Shown: one piece after another, positions 1 through 7,067 of the stretch
How positions within the stretch are numbered: the stretch's first letter is position 1
How the letters are laid out: every line of letters starts with the position of its first letter
Assembly: GCA_023441845.1 (NCBI GenBank)
Contig: JAEZNF010000037.1
Span: 1-11,520 of the forward strand
Source of the DNA: Bacillota bacterium
Lineage (GTDB): Bacteria; Bacillota; Clostridia; Acetivibrionales; DSM-2933
Direction: 5' to 3'
Length of the DNA stretch: 11,520 nt
The notes under the pieces: generated by a model
Database searches by the model: none
The model's input: only the letters and a program-made list of their open reading frames with translations
Told to the model about the DNA's origin: nothing
Made by a program: the position numbers and the translations under genes

Positions 1-20
1 CCCATCCCCCTGAAAACTAT

Positions 21-52
21 TGCATTTAGCACAATCAATTGTGGTAAATGCA
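21..52 (-). terminator. Imperfect 32-nt hairpin downstream of htrA
   Basis: The two halves TGCATTTAGCACAATC and AATTGTGGTAAATGCA are inverted repeats with only two mismatches, giving a stem of about 14 pairs. It lies about 140 bases past the htrA stop codon. Read on the minus strand it is followed by ATAGTTTTC, a poor T-run, so it may be a weak terminator or a protein-binding palindrome. I see nothing else in 1-191. Confidence 0.4.
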
Positions 53-191
53 ATTAATTATTAAGTGCATTTCAAATAATTCATTTCCGGTTAATGGACT
101 ATTTTCAAAAGCACTTGAATACATAAATTATATAATAAATATTTTGCTGTAAATCAAATAATTTGTAAAAAATCTATGAACATAACAGCTC

Positions 192-1355
192 TTACCTTGT
201 CAGTAATCCATCCTTCGCCTTGGCCACCAGCTTAATCGGAACAGTCACCGTCTTTCCGCCGGATAAATGCGTAACCTTTACGGTATCCCCCGGTTTTTTG
301 GAATATATATAAGCTCTTAAGTCCATCATGGTATTTACATCCTTCCCGTCGACCTGCTTTATTACTCCGCCGATTTTAATCCCGTTTTTGCACGCAGGGC
401 CATCGTTATCAACATTTGCAACATAAATTCCTTTGTCAATGCCTAAATTTCCGCTCAAATACGGTGCCACCTCTTTGTCAAAAGCCAAAACTCCCATGTA
501 GGTTTCGTTAAAGCTGCCTTTATCCGCAAATTGTTTAATTATCGGAATAACTATATTAATGGGTATTGCAAATCCCATGCTCTCGGCACTGGTGACTTTT
601 ATGGTATTTATGCCGACAACCTCGCCTTTGGAGTTTATAAGAGGCCCGCCGCTGTTTCCCGGGTTTATGCTGGCATCGGTCTGGATCAGGTCTTCCATAT
701 AGTTGGAACCCTGATCAGTATCAATCTTGATTGTCCTGTTTAATGCGCTTATGATTCCCTGTGTAACGGTTCTTTGGAATTGCAGCCCCAGAGGATTACC
801 GATTGCAATAGCCGGTTCTCCAACCTGAAGGGTATTTGCATCACCTAACGGGAGGGTCGGCAGGTTATTTTGATTTATTTTCACTATTGCCAGGTCTATT
901 ACAGGATCAGACCAGACAGTTGTTCCGTCTACGCTCCTGCCATCCGAAAGCGATACAATTATTCTCTTGTTTTTTCCTCCCGCTACATGGTTGTTGGTAA
1001 TTATATACCCGTTTGATGTAGCTATAATGCCTGATCCAACGCCCCATTTTTCGGCTGTATCCGTGTCGAAAAGCGATCCGCCGTCAACCTTCAGCACTGA
1101 TATGCCCACAACCGCCGACACTGAAGATTTGGCAACAGCTGCCGCCATCGGTGTTCCTGTATTGATTTCAGCAGCAATTTGCTGAGGCTTGGGAGCATTA
1201 TTGCCCATATTTACCTGAGGTGTCTGAGTTCCCGGGGATTTTTTGTCCAAATACTTCGAAGTTATAAACACCGTTAAAAGAGCTACACCCAGCATGGATA
1301 CAACTATTGCAACCAGTCCTCTGGCAAATCCGCTTCTATTTTTTTCTTCAGTCAT
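192..1355 (-). CDS. htrA: HtrA/DegP-family membrane-anchored serine protease with one PDZ domain
   Basis: A 387-residue trypsin-like protease of the HtrA family. It is expected to sit in the cytoplasmic membrane with its catalytic part outside, degrading or refolding misfolded exported proteins. In order: a short charged N-terminus, one membrane segment (about 14-32), a polar linker, the protease domain (about 75-275) and a single C-terminal PDZ domain (about 287-373). The catalytic triad is complete: His123 in TNNHV, Asp154 in DLAIVKI and Ser235 in NPGNSGGPL. I chose ATG 1355 over the ATG at 1370 because GAGGATG lies a good distance upstream of it; the upstream ATG sits inside an inverted-repeat arm. 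Several other HtrA paralogs are usual in Clostridia, so the exact paralog is not fixed. Confidence 0.93.
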   Translation of the reverse strand: MTEEKNRSGFARGLVAIVVSMLGVALLTVFITSKYLDKKSPGTQTPQVNMGNNAPKPQQIAAEINTGTPMAAAVAKSSVSAVVGISVLKVDGGSLFDTDTAEKWGVGSGIIATSNGYIITNNHVAGGKNKRIIVSLSDGRSVDGTTVWSDPVIDLAIVKINQNNLPTLPLGDANTLQVGEPAIAIGNPLGLQFQRTVTQGIISALNRTIKIDTDQGSNYMEDLIQTDASINPGNSGGPLINSKGEVVGINTIKVTSAESMGFAIPINIVIPIIKQFADKGSFNETYMGVLAFDKEVAPYLSGNLGIDKGIYVANVDNDGPACKNGIKIGGVIKQVDGKDVNTMMDLRAYIYSKKPGDTVKVTHLSGGKTVTVPIKLVAKAKDGLLTR

Positions 1356-1367
1356 ACTAATCATCCT

Positions 1368-1412
1368 CATTCTTTTTTATTTTTATTATTTCAATAAAAA
1401 TAAAAAAGAATG
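1368..1412. repeat. Perfect 20-bp AT-rich inverted repeat at the htrA 5' end
   Basis: The arms at 1368-1387 and 1393-1412 are exact reverse complements with a 5-base spacer. The stem is almost entirely A:T. In the htrA transcript it would form a hairpin ending about 12 bases before the start codon and touching the Shine-Dalgarno site. It could be a translational or thermosensitive element, an operator, or a chance AT-rich palindrome. No clear -35/-10 pair for htrA was found between it and the upstream terminator. Confidence 0.6.
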
Positions 1413-1429
1413 CAGAAACAGCCCATAAA

Positions 1430-1453
1430 GAAAAATCGCCAAATTCTGGCGAT
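1430..1453 (-). terminator. Rho-independent terminator of the mscS-DUF951 operon
   Basis: A perfect 7-bp stem (ATCGCCA at 1435-1441, TGGCGAT at 1447-1453) closes a 5-base loop. On the minus strand it is followed at once by a T-run (1435-1431). It lies 6 bases past the DUF951 stop codon and separates this operon from htrA. Confidence 0.85.
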
Positions 1454-1459
1454 AACATT

Positions 1460-1672
1460 CTATTGAGGCTTTACTTCATCCACTAAATTCGATTTAATAA
1501 TCTTCTTAACACTTTTCTCAAATTTAGGCCGCGGAATCATGACCTGATGCGAACATCCCAGGCATTTTATCCTGAAATCCGCGCCTGTCCTCATAACCTC
1601 CCACTGCTTACTGCCGCATGGGTGTTCCTTTTTCAGTTCTACAATATCTCCAACACAATATTTATCGGGCAC
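1460..1672 (-). CDS. DUF951 family small protein
   Basis: A 70-residue protein recognisable as DUF951 from KVGD-like CVGDIVELKKEHPCG, then WEVMRTGADFRIKCLGC and a basic tail. Cys19, Cys37 and Cys40 could form part of a metal site; the family has no established function. The frame is open further upstream to 1723 and has an ATG at 1687. I chose GTG 1672 because a perfect GGAGGAG lies six bases before it and because family members start close to the VGD motif. The gene overlaps the end of mscS by 11 bases, so the two are co-transcribed and probably translationally coupled. The terminator follows directly. Confidence 0.85.
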   Translation of the reverse strand: MPDKYCVGDIVELKKEHPCGSKQWEVMRTGADFRIKCLGCSHQVMIPRPKFEKSVKKIIKSNLVDEVKPQ

Positions 1673-2525
1673 CGGAATCTCCTCCATGTGAATCTTTCTC
1701 AATAACAATAACGCTTTTCCCAAACAGCTCTATTTTTGCTTTTGCAAACTCTTCCTTTATCAGCTTCCTGATCCTTCTCTCAACCTCCCAATGCTCATTG
1801 GGTAAAGTTTTTGCAGTTATCCTCAAACTCATACCTTCTTTTGTAAAACCTGTAATACCCATAACAGTCGGCGCCTCAACAATAGTTTCAAATTCCTTTG
1901 AAACCGCTTCACATATACTGCCGGCAATCTCAAAAGCCTTATTTATATCGGTATCATAGGATAGAGGTATGTCAACTATGGCAGTTTTATTTCCCCTTGA
2001 GTGGTTTGTGATTTTTTTAATTTCTCCGTTAGGTATGACATAAAGGTCACCGTTCATGTTTCTAACCCTTGTCACCCTGAGCTCCATATCCTCAACAGTC
2101 CCATTCATACCTTCAATAGTGACTACATCGCCAACACCAAACTGATCCTCAAATATAATGAAAAATCCTGATATAATATCTTTAATAAGGCTTTGCGCGC
2201 CGAAGCCTATCGCCAATCCTCCAACTCCTGCAGCAGCTATAACCGATTTGAGGTTAAAAATGTCTGTAAGTATTGTAATTGCTGCAATAGTATAAATAGC
2301 ATACTTGTAAATGCTTCTGGTCAGTGTGGATATAGTGTCAATTCTTTTGTTGTTGATCCTGTATTTAAAGGATTTCTGCTTGTCAAATATTTTTCTTATA
2401 ATAAAACTGCCTATTTTAACGGTAATTACAGATATAACAACTATAGCCAATATCTTAAATATAGTTGCTACCGGCGCATATAAATCCCCTAAAACACCAT
2501 TAAGCCGCAATAATAAGTTTTTCAA
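1662..2525 (-). CDS. MscS-family small-conductance mechanosensitive channel
   Basis: A 287-residue membrane channel predicted to open under membrane tension and release solutes during hypo-osmotic shock. Three membrane segments are visible (about 20-43, 72-90 and 93-126). The third is the pore-lining helix with the Gly/Ala pattern AAAGVGGLAIGFGAQSLIKD. It runs into the beta domain with FEDQFGVGDVVTIEG, MELRVTRVR and YVIPNGEI, all typical of MscS. It is the length of the short YkuT-like subgroup. The start is a TTG at 2525, preceded by TTGGGGGAATG; no ATG is available near it. Its last bases overlap the DUF951 gene, forming one operon. Confidence 0.92.
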   Translation of the reverse strand: MKNLLLRLNGVLGDLYAPVATIFKILAIVVISVITVKIGSFIIRKIFDKQKSFKYRINNKRIDTISTLTRSIYKYAIYTIAAITILTDIFNLKSVIAAAGVGGLAIGFGAQSLIKDIISGFFIIFEDQFGVGDVVTIEGMNGTVEDMELRVTRVRNMNGDLYVIPNGEIKKITNHSRGNKTAIVDIPLSYDTDINKAFEIAGSICEAVSKEFETIVEAPTVMGITGFTKEGMSLRITAKTLPNEHWEVERRIRKLIKEEFAKAKIELFGKSVIVIEKDSHGGDSGAR

Positions 2526-2567
2526 ACTCTACATTCCCCCAATAACACCCTTAGAAACTATAGCAAA

Positions 2568-2576
2568 ATTTTAGCA
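2568..2576 (-). promoter_or_regulatory. Possible extended -10 promoter of mscS
   Basis: On the minus strand TGCTAAAAT (2576-2568) matches an extended -10 element about 43 bases before the mscS start. No good -35 hexamer is seen. It lies after the terminator of the upstream peptide gene, where a new promoter is expected. Confidence 0.3.
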
Positions 2577-2640
2577 CATATAATTTTATTAATCCATATA
2601 CTAAATTTATAAATTTAAAATTTAATATTAACGACAAAAA

Positions 2641-2662
2641 GAAAAAACACCTATTCCAGGTG
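2641..2662 (-). terminator. Terminator after the AgrD-like peptide gene
   Basis: On the minus strand CACCTGGAATAGGTG (5-bp stem, 5-base loop) is followed directly by TTTTTT. It lies 62 bases beyond the peptide stop codon and ends the sensor-peptide transcript. The stem is short but the T-run is good. Confidence 0.7.
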
Positions 2663-2724
2663 CTAATTTATTAATGTTATAAACTTATAAATGATTCCTT
2701 TTTGGGGCAAGTCAATGAAACATT

Positions 2725-2856
2725 CTAAAATTTCGATTTCGTCAAACTCTTCGGCACCCTAGGTTGATAAAAGAAAAACCAACTTGCTGAACTCGATACT
2801 ATTGCAGCTAAAAAAAATAGAACCGACGACACAACCAAACATACTCTCTGTTTCAT
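2725..2856 (-). CDS. AgrD-like cyclic lactone autoinducer precursor with Ser at the ring position
   Basis: A 43-residue peptide. An N-terminal amphipathic/hydrophobic helix (MKQRVCLVVSSVLFFLAAIV) leads into the core SSSASWFFFYQPRVPKSL and a basic tail ending SKF. The layout fits AgrD precursors: leader helix, small residues, a five-residue ring segment, then a conserved QPxxPKSL recognition segment. Against the Clostridium perfringens AgrD as I recall it (ACxWFTHQPEEPKSL), ASWFFFYQPRVPKSL aligns without gaps, with Ser25 in place of the ring cysteine. The inferred mature signal is a lactone closed between Ser25 and Phe29; serine lactones are known in Staphylococcus intermedius-type AIPs. AGGGGG lies seven bases before the ATG. 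The gene follows the membrane-protein gene by 41 bases. No AgrB is encoded in the window. Confidence 0.82.
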   Translation of the reverse strand: MKQRVCLVVSSVLFFLAAIVSSSASWFFFYQPRVPKSLTKSKF

Positions 2857-2897
2857 AATATGACCCCCTAATGATTTATTTAATAGAAACAAACCTT

Positions 2898-3761
2898 TCA
2901 GCTTATTCTATTAGAGCTTTTATCAGAATTATAATCTACATCATTTTTAATGGACTGAAGAATGTTATTCACTTCTTCATATTTTTTTAAGTCCATTAAC
3001 TTACACAAGTAGTCAATATTCTGAATAATTTCTTTATTGTCAAGCTTTCTTTTCTTCTCTTCCTCTTTTTGTATGCTTTGGCTCATTTTTAATGCACTTA
3101 TGATAACAAGTACTGTAAATGTAATAATAACAAAGAAATTAAAAAACACCAATACCTTGTCCATGGTTGTCTTAAAGCTACCTATGTTAAAATAAAATAT
3201 TTTACTGTTGTTTATAATGATTAATATAGCAAAAGTAGTCTGAAGTACTAAATAACGAATTTTATTAGAATATGACTCCCCTTTTCTTATTGGCTTGAAA
3301 CTAAATATCTTGATATTCTTTCTATACATTATATAAGATACAATACTAACAGCAACAACTTCTATATATGTATAAGTGAGCCTAAGAAATAAGTTATTGG
3401 GTATATCCTTTATGTTTAACCCGGTAATAAAGTATCCTATTGATACTATAACAGTCTGCGTAATTATTACACCTATAGAAGCAAATGAAGACCCTATGAT
3501 TGCTTCTATAAAATTAATTCGAAAAACAAGCAGTATTATTATTGCAAATGTAATCATTTGAAGTAATCCTGCTACGTCCGTATAAGGATACAAAAGTACA
3601 TATATAGCGGCTAATGAAGCTCCTGAAAGTAAACCTGCAATTATTACATTGTAAAATTTTACACTGTCCTTTTTCCCGAGTATCACCCATGCAAATATAG
3701 CAATTACGAGCGCTTCCGGCATTGAAGATGCAAAAAACTCTATTAGTGTAAATTGCTTCAT
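2898..3761 (-). CDS. AgrC-sensor-like polytopic membrane protein lacking a kinase domain
   Basis: A 287-residue protein with about seven hydrophobic helices (roughly 15-29, 36-58, 64-80, 86-113, 128-146, 168-188 and 203-224). A charged coiled region follows from 225 (KEEEKKRKLDNKEI) and a short helical tail (DYLCKLMDLKKYEEVNNILQSI). The plan resembles the sensor half of AgrC/ComD-type kinases plus the start of a Spo0B-like dimerisation helix. There is no ATPase domain and no histidine anywhere in the protein, so it can be neither a histidine kinase nor an AgrB protease, which needs His and Cys. I chose ATG 3761 because GGAAAGGAT precedes it; the frame is open to 3842. The autoinducer gene follows 41 bases later. 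Peptide receptor, immunity or export partner are possible roles by context. Confidence 0.7.
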   Translation of the reverse strand: MKQFTLIEFFASSMPEALVIAIFAWVILGKKDSVKFYNVIIAGLLSGASLAAIYVLLYPYTDVAGLLQMITFAIIILLVFRINFIEAIIGSSFASIGVIITQTVIVSIGYFITGLNIKDIPNNLFLRLTYTYIEVVAVSIVSYIMYRKNIKIFSFKPIRKGESYSNKIRYLVLQTTFAILIIINNSKIFYFNIGSFKTTMDKVLVFFNFFVIITFTVLVIISALKMSQSIQKEEEKKRKLDNKEIIQNIDYLCKLMDLKKYEEVNNILQSIKNDVDYNSDKSSNRIS

Positions 3762-3792
3762 AAAATATCCTTTCCAAGAAATGTATAACCAT

Positions 3793-3821
3793 ACATTATC
3801 ATATTTTTTAATAAATTTCAA
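3793..3821 (-). promoter_or_regulatory. Probable sigma-A promoter of the sensor-peptide operon
   Basis: On the minus strand TTGAAA (3821-3816) and TAATGT (3798-3793) are separated by 17 bases. They lie 32 bases upstream of the sensor ATG. GATAAT, two bases upstream of the proposed -10, is an alternative with a shorter spacer. Confidence 0.5.
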
Positions 3822-3966
3822 TAACAACAAGCAATTGGACACTAAAAATCAGAATTCGATTAACAACACTATTAAATTATAATTTAAAATGGTATAAATA
3901 AGATTAGAATCATTGCAATATAAAAAATAAGTTGTTTTCCGTTATTTATTGTTTCTCTTTATATTT

Positions 3967-3985
3967 TTACATTATCATAATGTAA
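3967..3985. repeat. Perfect palindrome TTACATTATCATAATGTAA
   Basis: Inverted repeat with 8-bp arms and a 3-base centre. Its core ACATTAT-C-ATAATGT has the 7-1-7 layout used by Fur/PerR-type operators, although the bases differ from their consensus. The 11-base string ACATTATCATA recurs at 3793-3803 over the -10 region of the sensor promoter. It may be an operator or chance in AT-rich DNA. Confidence 0.4.
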
Positions 3986-4088
3986 TTGCCAATACAATGA
4001 AAATAAGTATTTCGACTTCAAATCAACATTTTCGACATAAAATTTGTATCATCATGTCGCTAAATAACTTATTAGCTCAAAATATATT

Positions 4089-4814
4089 TTACTCCACCAT
4101 ACTGCAGCACCTGACGAATTCCTCAAAAAGACCCAAAAAGGAATCGTCTTTCCGCCACATAAGTTCCGGATGCCATTGAACGCCCACCGCAAAGATATGA
4201 TTATTATATTCGATAGACTCAATGATCCCATCCTCGGATCTTGAGCTGACTTTAAAACCAGGAGCAACATCCTTTACAGCCTGATGATGAAAAGAATTGA
4301 CACCAATGGAGTTCTTTCCGAATATTCCGTGTATTTTTGATCCTTCTTCAATGCTGATGGTATGGGTAGGATACCATTTAGGTGCAGTCTGGGAATGCTT
4401 AATAAGCTCCCTGTCCTTGATCTGAGAATGAATGTCCTGATAGAGAGTGCCGCCCATGGCCGCATTCATTATTTGTATTCCCCGGCATATGCCGAATAAT
4501 GGCTTATTATGCTCTATCGCTTTTTTAATCAGATACATTTCCAAGAAATCGCGGTAGGGCGATATATCTTCATTGAACGGCAAATTCTTCTCACCGTAAA
4601 GTGATGCGTCAATGTCAGGACCTCCCGAAATCAAAAAGCCCTGGCACCTTTCAAGAATCTCATCCAGCTCTGCAGTATCCTGCGTTACAGGTATCAACAT
4701 ACCGATTCCGCCGGCTTTGCCAACCCCTTCGCAATAGCCGTCCTTTATATAGGTGATTTTTTTATCATAATCATACCACGGAGTAATACCGATTAAAGGC
4801 CTGAATATCTCCAC
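4089..4814 (-). CDS. Gamma-glutamyl-gamma-aminobutyrate hydrolase family (peptidase C26) class-I glutamine amidotransferase-like protein
   Basis: A 241-residue cytoplasmic hydrolase of the PuuD/peptidase C26 family. Members cleave gamma-glutamyl amides such as gamma-glutamyl-GABA; the substrate here is not known. FRPLIGITPW at the N-terminus and GFLISGGPDIDASLYGE are family hallmarks. The triad is complete: Cys110 in the nucleophile elbow GICRG, and His215 and Glu217 in VQWHPE. I chose GTG 4814, with AAAGGGGGA seven bases before it, over the ATG at 4835, which would place the Shine-Dalgarno inside the gene. It follows the ANTAR regulator by 97 bases with no terminator between, so co-transcription is possible. 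The closeness to glnA suggests a glutamate/glutamine-related role. Confidence 0.85.
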   Translation of the reverse strand: MEIFRPLIGITPWYDYDKKITYIKDGYCEGVGKAGGIGMLIPVTQDTAELDEILERCQGFLISGGPDIDASLYGEKNLPFNEDISPYRDFLEMYLIKKAIEHNKPLFGICRGIQIMNAAMGGTLYQDIHSQIKDRELIKHSQTAPKWYPTHTISIEEGSKIHGIFGKNSIGVNSFHHQAVKDVAPGFKVSSRSEDGIIESIEYNNHIFAVGVQWHPELMWRKDDSFLGLFEEFVRCCSMVE

Positions 4815-4911
4815 TTCTATTCCCCCTTTATACATAGAGCGCTAATACATCATTTGGCTTAAATCCGCAGATTCTATTATATACTATGAAAAATACATAT
4901 ATTGTTAAGCA

Positions 4912-5487
4912 TTAAATATCATATGCCAGTATAATTGCTTTTGCTATTTCCTTCATAGGTATTCCTTTATCCATGCTCTGTTTTTGTATCCTCTTGAACG
5001 CCTCTGCTTCAGACATATTCAAGTGCTTCATAAGAAGTCCTTTAGCCTTTTCCACTTCCTTGCGCGTATTTAATACATCTTTAAGCTCTTTAATCTCCTT
5101 TTCAAGCTTTTCTATCTTTCTCCTGTTTTTAACCATTATTTCAATTGTGTTTATAATATTTATTTTGCTTACCGGTTTTATAATGCAATGGAATCCGGGC
5201 TCGGACATCATGTCTCCGACAAAGTCCTTCTGGCTTGGATCACTTGCTATAAGTATTATATCACATGATTTTTCCTCCAGTATGATCCTGGAAACCTCAT
5301 ATCCGTTAATTATTGGCAAATCATATTCAAGTATGACAATATCAGGGTCATAAAGTTTTGTTTTTCTCAGACACTCCTGACCGTCTACTGCCTGGCCTGC
5401 CAAGATCAGACCATTTTCACTCAGAATTGCTTTTAACTTGTTAGCTGATATATCATTCATAGCTATCAATATTCTTGTAGACTCCAC
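4912..5487 (-). CDS. ANTAR-domain transcription antitermination regulator with degenerate receiver
   Basis: A 191-residue AmiR/NasT-type regulator. It has a receiver-like domain (about 5-118), a coiled coil (about 123-143) and a C-terminal ANTAR RNA-binding domain (about 128-191) with the typical EVEKAKGLLMKHLNMSEAEAFKRIQKQ pattern split over two helices. ANTAR dimers bind paired hexaloop hairpins in nascent mRNA and prevent terminator formation. The receiver keeps Ser82 and Lys104, but Glu54 (ILEYDLP) replaces the phosphoacceptor Asp, and AMND replaces the acidic pair ADDE. Phosphorylation is therefore unlikely. GTG 5487 has AGGGG seven bases upstream; the frame is open to 5529. It lies just downstream of glnA, whose leader holds a matching hairpin, so glnA is the likely target. 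No clear promoter of its own was seen. Confidence 0.9.
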   Translation of the reverse strand: MESTRILIAMNDISANKLKAILSENGLILAGQAVDGQECLRKTKLYDPDIVILEYDLPIINGYEVSRIILEEKSCDIILIASDPSQKDFVGDMMSEPGFHCIIKPVSKINIINTIEIMVKNRRKIEKLEKEIKELKDVLNTRKEVEKAKGLLMKHLNMSEAEAFKRIQKQSMDKGIPMKEIAKAIILAYDI

Positions 5488-5585
5488 GTGAACACCCCTG
5501 TTTATTTCTTGTACAATCCTAAATATCATTTCCTATGTTAAAGATAAGTTCATTACACTATTTAACTGAATCCCCGGCTTTTTAC

Positions 5586-5615
5586 AAAAGGCAGCCGAAC
5601 TAAAGTTCAGCTGCC
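5586..5615 (-). terminator. Rho-independent terminator of glnA
   Basis: GGCAGC/GCTGCC and GAAC/GTTC arms (5590-5600, 5605-5615) enclose a 4-base loop. On the minus-strand RNA the single odd pair becomes a U-G wobble, giving an unbroken 11-bp stem followed by UUUU. It lies 55 bases past the glnA stop codon, so the regulator downstream is read by leakage or from an unseen promoter. Confidence 0.88.
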
Positions 5616-5669
5616 CCATTGCCGCAAAGAATATATCATATATTATTAAAATTATGCGAATTCCCGATA

Positions 5670-7004
5670 TCAAAACTTGGTCAAATACTGGTCAAGCTCC
5701 CATTGTGTAACCCTGGTCCTGTAATCATTCCATTCTTCTCTTTTTGCTTCAATGTATTTACTGAATATGTGATCCCCCAATACTTCTCTGGCAAGTTTGC
5801 TCTTACTCATTTCGTCCAGAGCCTCTTTAAGGCTTCCCGGAAGAGAAGCAATGCCTTCCATTTTTCTTTGGTCCTCACTCATTTCGTAAATATTCTTGTC
5901 AATAGAAGCAGGAGGCTCTATCTTATTCTCAATTCCATCAAGACCGGCTGATAAAACAGCAGCCAGAGCAAGATAAGGATTACATGTCGGGTCCGGGCAC
6001 CTTAACTCAACCCTTGTTGCCATTCCCCTTGCAGCAGGTATCCTGATTAACGGACTTCTATTCCTTGCCGACCATGCGATATATACCGGGGCTTCATATC
6101 CAGGTACAAGCCTTTTATAGGAATTAACAATAGGATTGGTAATTGCAACAATAGACCGCATGTGCTCCATGACGCCCCCGATAAACCAATACGCTTCTTT
6201 GCTGAGATGCTGCGGATCATTTTCATCAAAAAACGCATTTTTGCCGTCTTTGATAAGGGACATATTTGTATGCATGCCCGAACCGCTTGTTCCGAACAAG
6301 GGCTTCGGTATAAATGTTGCATGAAGCCCGTTCCTCTGTGCAACAGTTTTAACCACCAATTTAAAAGTCATTATATTATCTGCCGTAGTAAGGGCATCAC
6401 TATATTTAAAGTCTATTTCATGCTGCCCTGGGGCAACCTCGTGGTGAGAGGCTTCTATTTCGAATCCTAGTTCCTCCAGTGCAAGGCACATGTCGCGTCT
6501 GGCGTTTTCACCCAGGTCAACCGGTCCAAGGTCAAAATAACCTGCGTTATCATGAGTAACGGTAGTAGGATTACCTTCGCTGTCAGTAAGGAAAAGGAAA
6601 AACTCACATTCCGGCCCGACATTAAACGTTTCAAAGCCCATTTTATTTGCTTTTTCCAAAGCCCTTTTCAAGGTGTTCCTCGGGTCACCGCTAAAAGGTG
6701 TCCCGTCGGGATTATAAACATCGCATATCAACCTTGCAACCTTTCCATTCTGGGGCCTCCATGGGAAAATAGCAAATGAATTTGTATCAGGCCTCAAATA
6801 CATGTCGGATTCTTCTATCCTGACAAAGCCCTCAATTGAAGAACCGTCAAACATACATTCGTTGTCAAGAGCCTTCTCAAGCTGTTCAACAGTAATTGCC
6901 ACATTTTTTAGCGTACCGAATATATCAGTAAACTGTAGGCGGACAAATTTAACATCCTGTTCCTTAGCAATCTTAAGAATATCTTCTTTCTTATAATCCG
7001 GCAT
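5670..7004 (-). CDS. glnA: Glutamine synthetase, type I-alpha
   Basis: A 444-residue enzyme that makes glutamine from glutamate, ammonia and ATP in the cytoplasm as a dodecamer; this is the main route of ammonia assimilation. The length equals that of Bacillus subtilis GlnA. Active-site residues sit at the same numbers: Glu132 and Glu134 in GPECEFF, Glu189 and Glu196, His245 in SGSGMH, Arg298 and Glu333. Arg62 in GFVRIEES marks the feedback-inhibited GSI-alpha class. Glu304 of the flap (PGYEAP) is present. There is no adenylylation loop as in the beta class. ATG 7004 is chosen because AAGGAG lies eight bases upstream; the GTG and ATG just before it are too close to that site. Transcription appears controlled by its own promoter and a leader attenuator. 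Confidence 0.97.
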   Translation of the reverse strand: MPDYKKEDILKIAKEQDVKFVRLQFTDIFGTLKNVAITVEQLEKALDNECMFDGSSIEGFVRIEESDMYLRPDTNSFAIFPWRPQNGKVARLICDVYNPDGTPFSGDPRNTLKRALEKANKMGFETFNVGPECEFFLFLTDSEGNPTTVTHDNAGYFDLGPVDLGENARRDMCLALEELGFEIEASHHEVAPGQHEIDFKYSDALTTADNIMTFKLVVKTVAQRNGLHATFIPKPLFGTSGSGMHTNMSLIKDGKNAFFDENDPQHLSKEAYWFIGGVMEHMRSIVAITNPIVNSYKRLVPGYEAPVYIAWSARNRSPLIRIPAARGMATRVELRCPDPTCNPYLALAAVLSAGLDGIENKIEPPASIDKNIYEMSEDQRKMEGIASLPGSLKEALDEMSKSKLAREVLGDHIFSKYIEAKREEWNDYRTRVTQWELDQYLTKF

Positions 7005-7067
7005 ACACATCACTCCTTAATAATTGATTAAATTTGATACTTCAACCGCAATAATATCCTGAAAATC

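Larger units (their letters stand above)
3762..4088. other. Gene-free spacer with promoter and candidate binding sites
   Basis: No convincing gene is seen on either strand. The stretch holds the promoter of the sensor-peptide unit (3793-3821), a perfect 8-bp-arm palindrome (3967-3985) and two TTCGAC motifs exactly 20 bases apart (4011 and 4031). A CGACAT/ATGTCG inverted pair (4033-4038, 4054-4059) lies downstream of the gamma-glutamyl hydrolase gene. No T-run terminator for that gene is evident. Confidence 0.6.

Noticed and set aside
2898..3761. Membrane protein considered as AgrB, the autoinducer-processing protease
   Set aside because: AgrB needs a catalytic His and Cys; this protein has no histidine, and its length and charged coiled tail fit a sensor-like protein better.
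3949..4179. Plus-strand open frame of 76 codons in a spacer
   Set aside because: It overlaps the end of the hydrolase gene on the other strand, has no ribosome-binding site and shows no protein-like composition.
4840..4905. Promoter for the gamma-glutamyl hydrolase gene
   Set aside because: A TATAAT is present on the minus strand, but no -35 hexamer lies at a proper spacing, so I did not list it.
5619..5951. Plus-strand open frame of 110 codons
   Set aside because: Shadow of glnA, whose active-site residues are all present on the minus strand.
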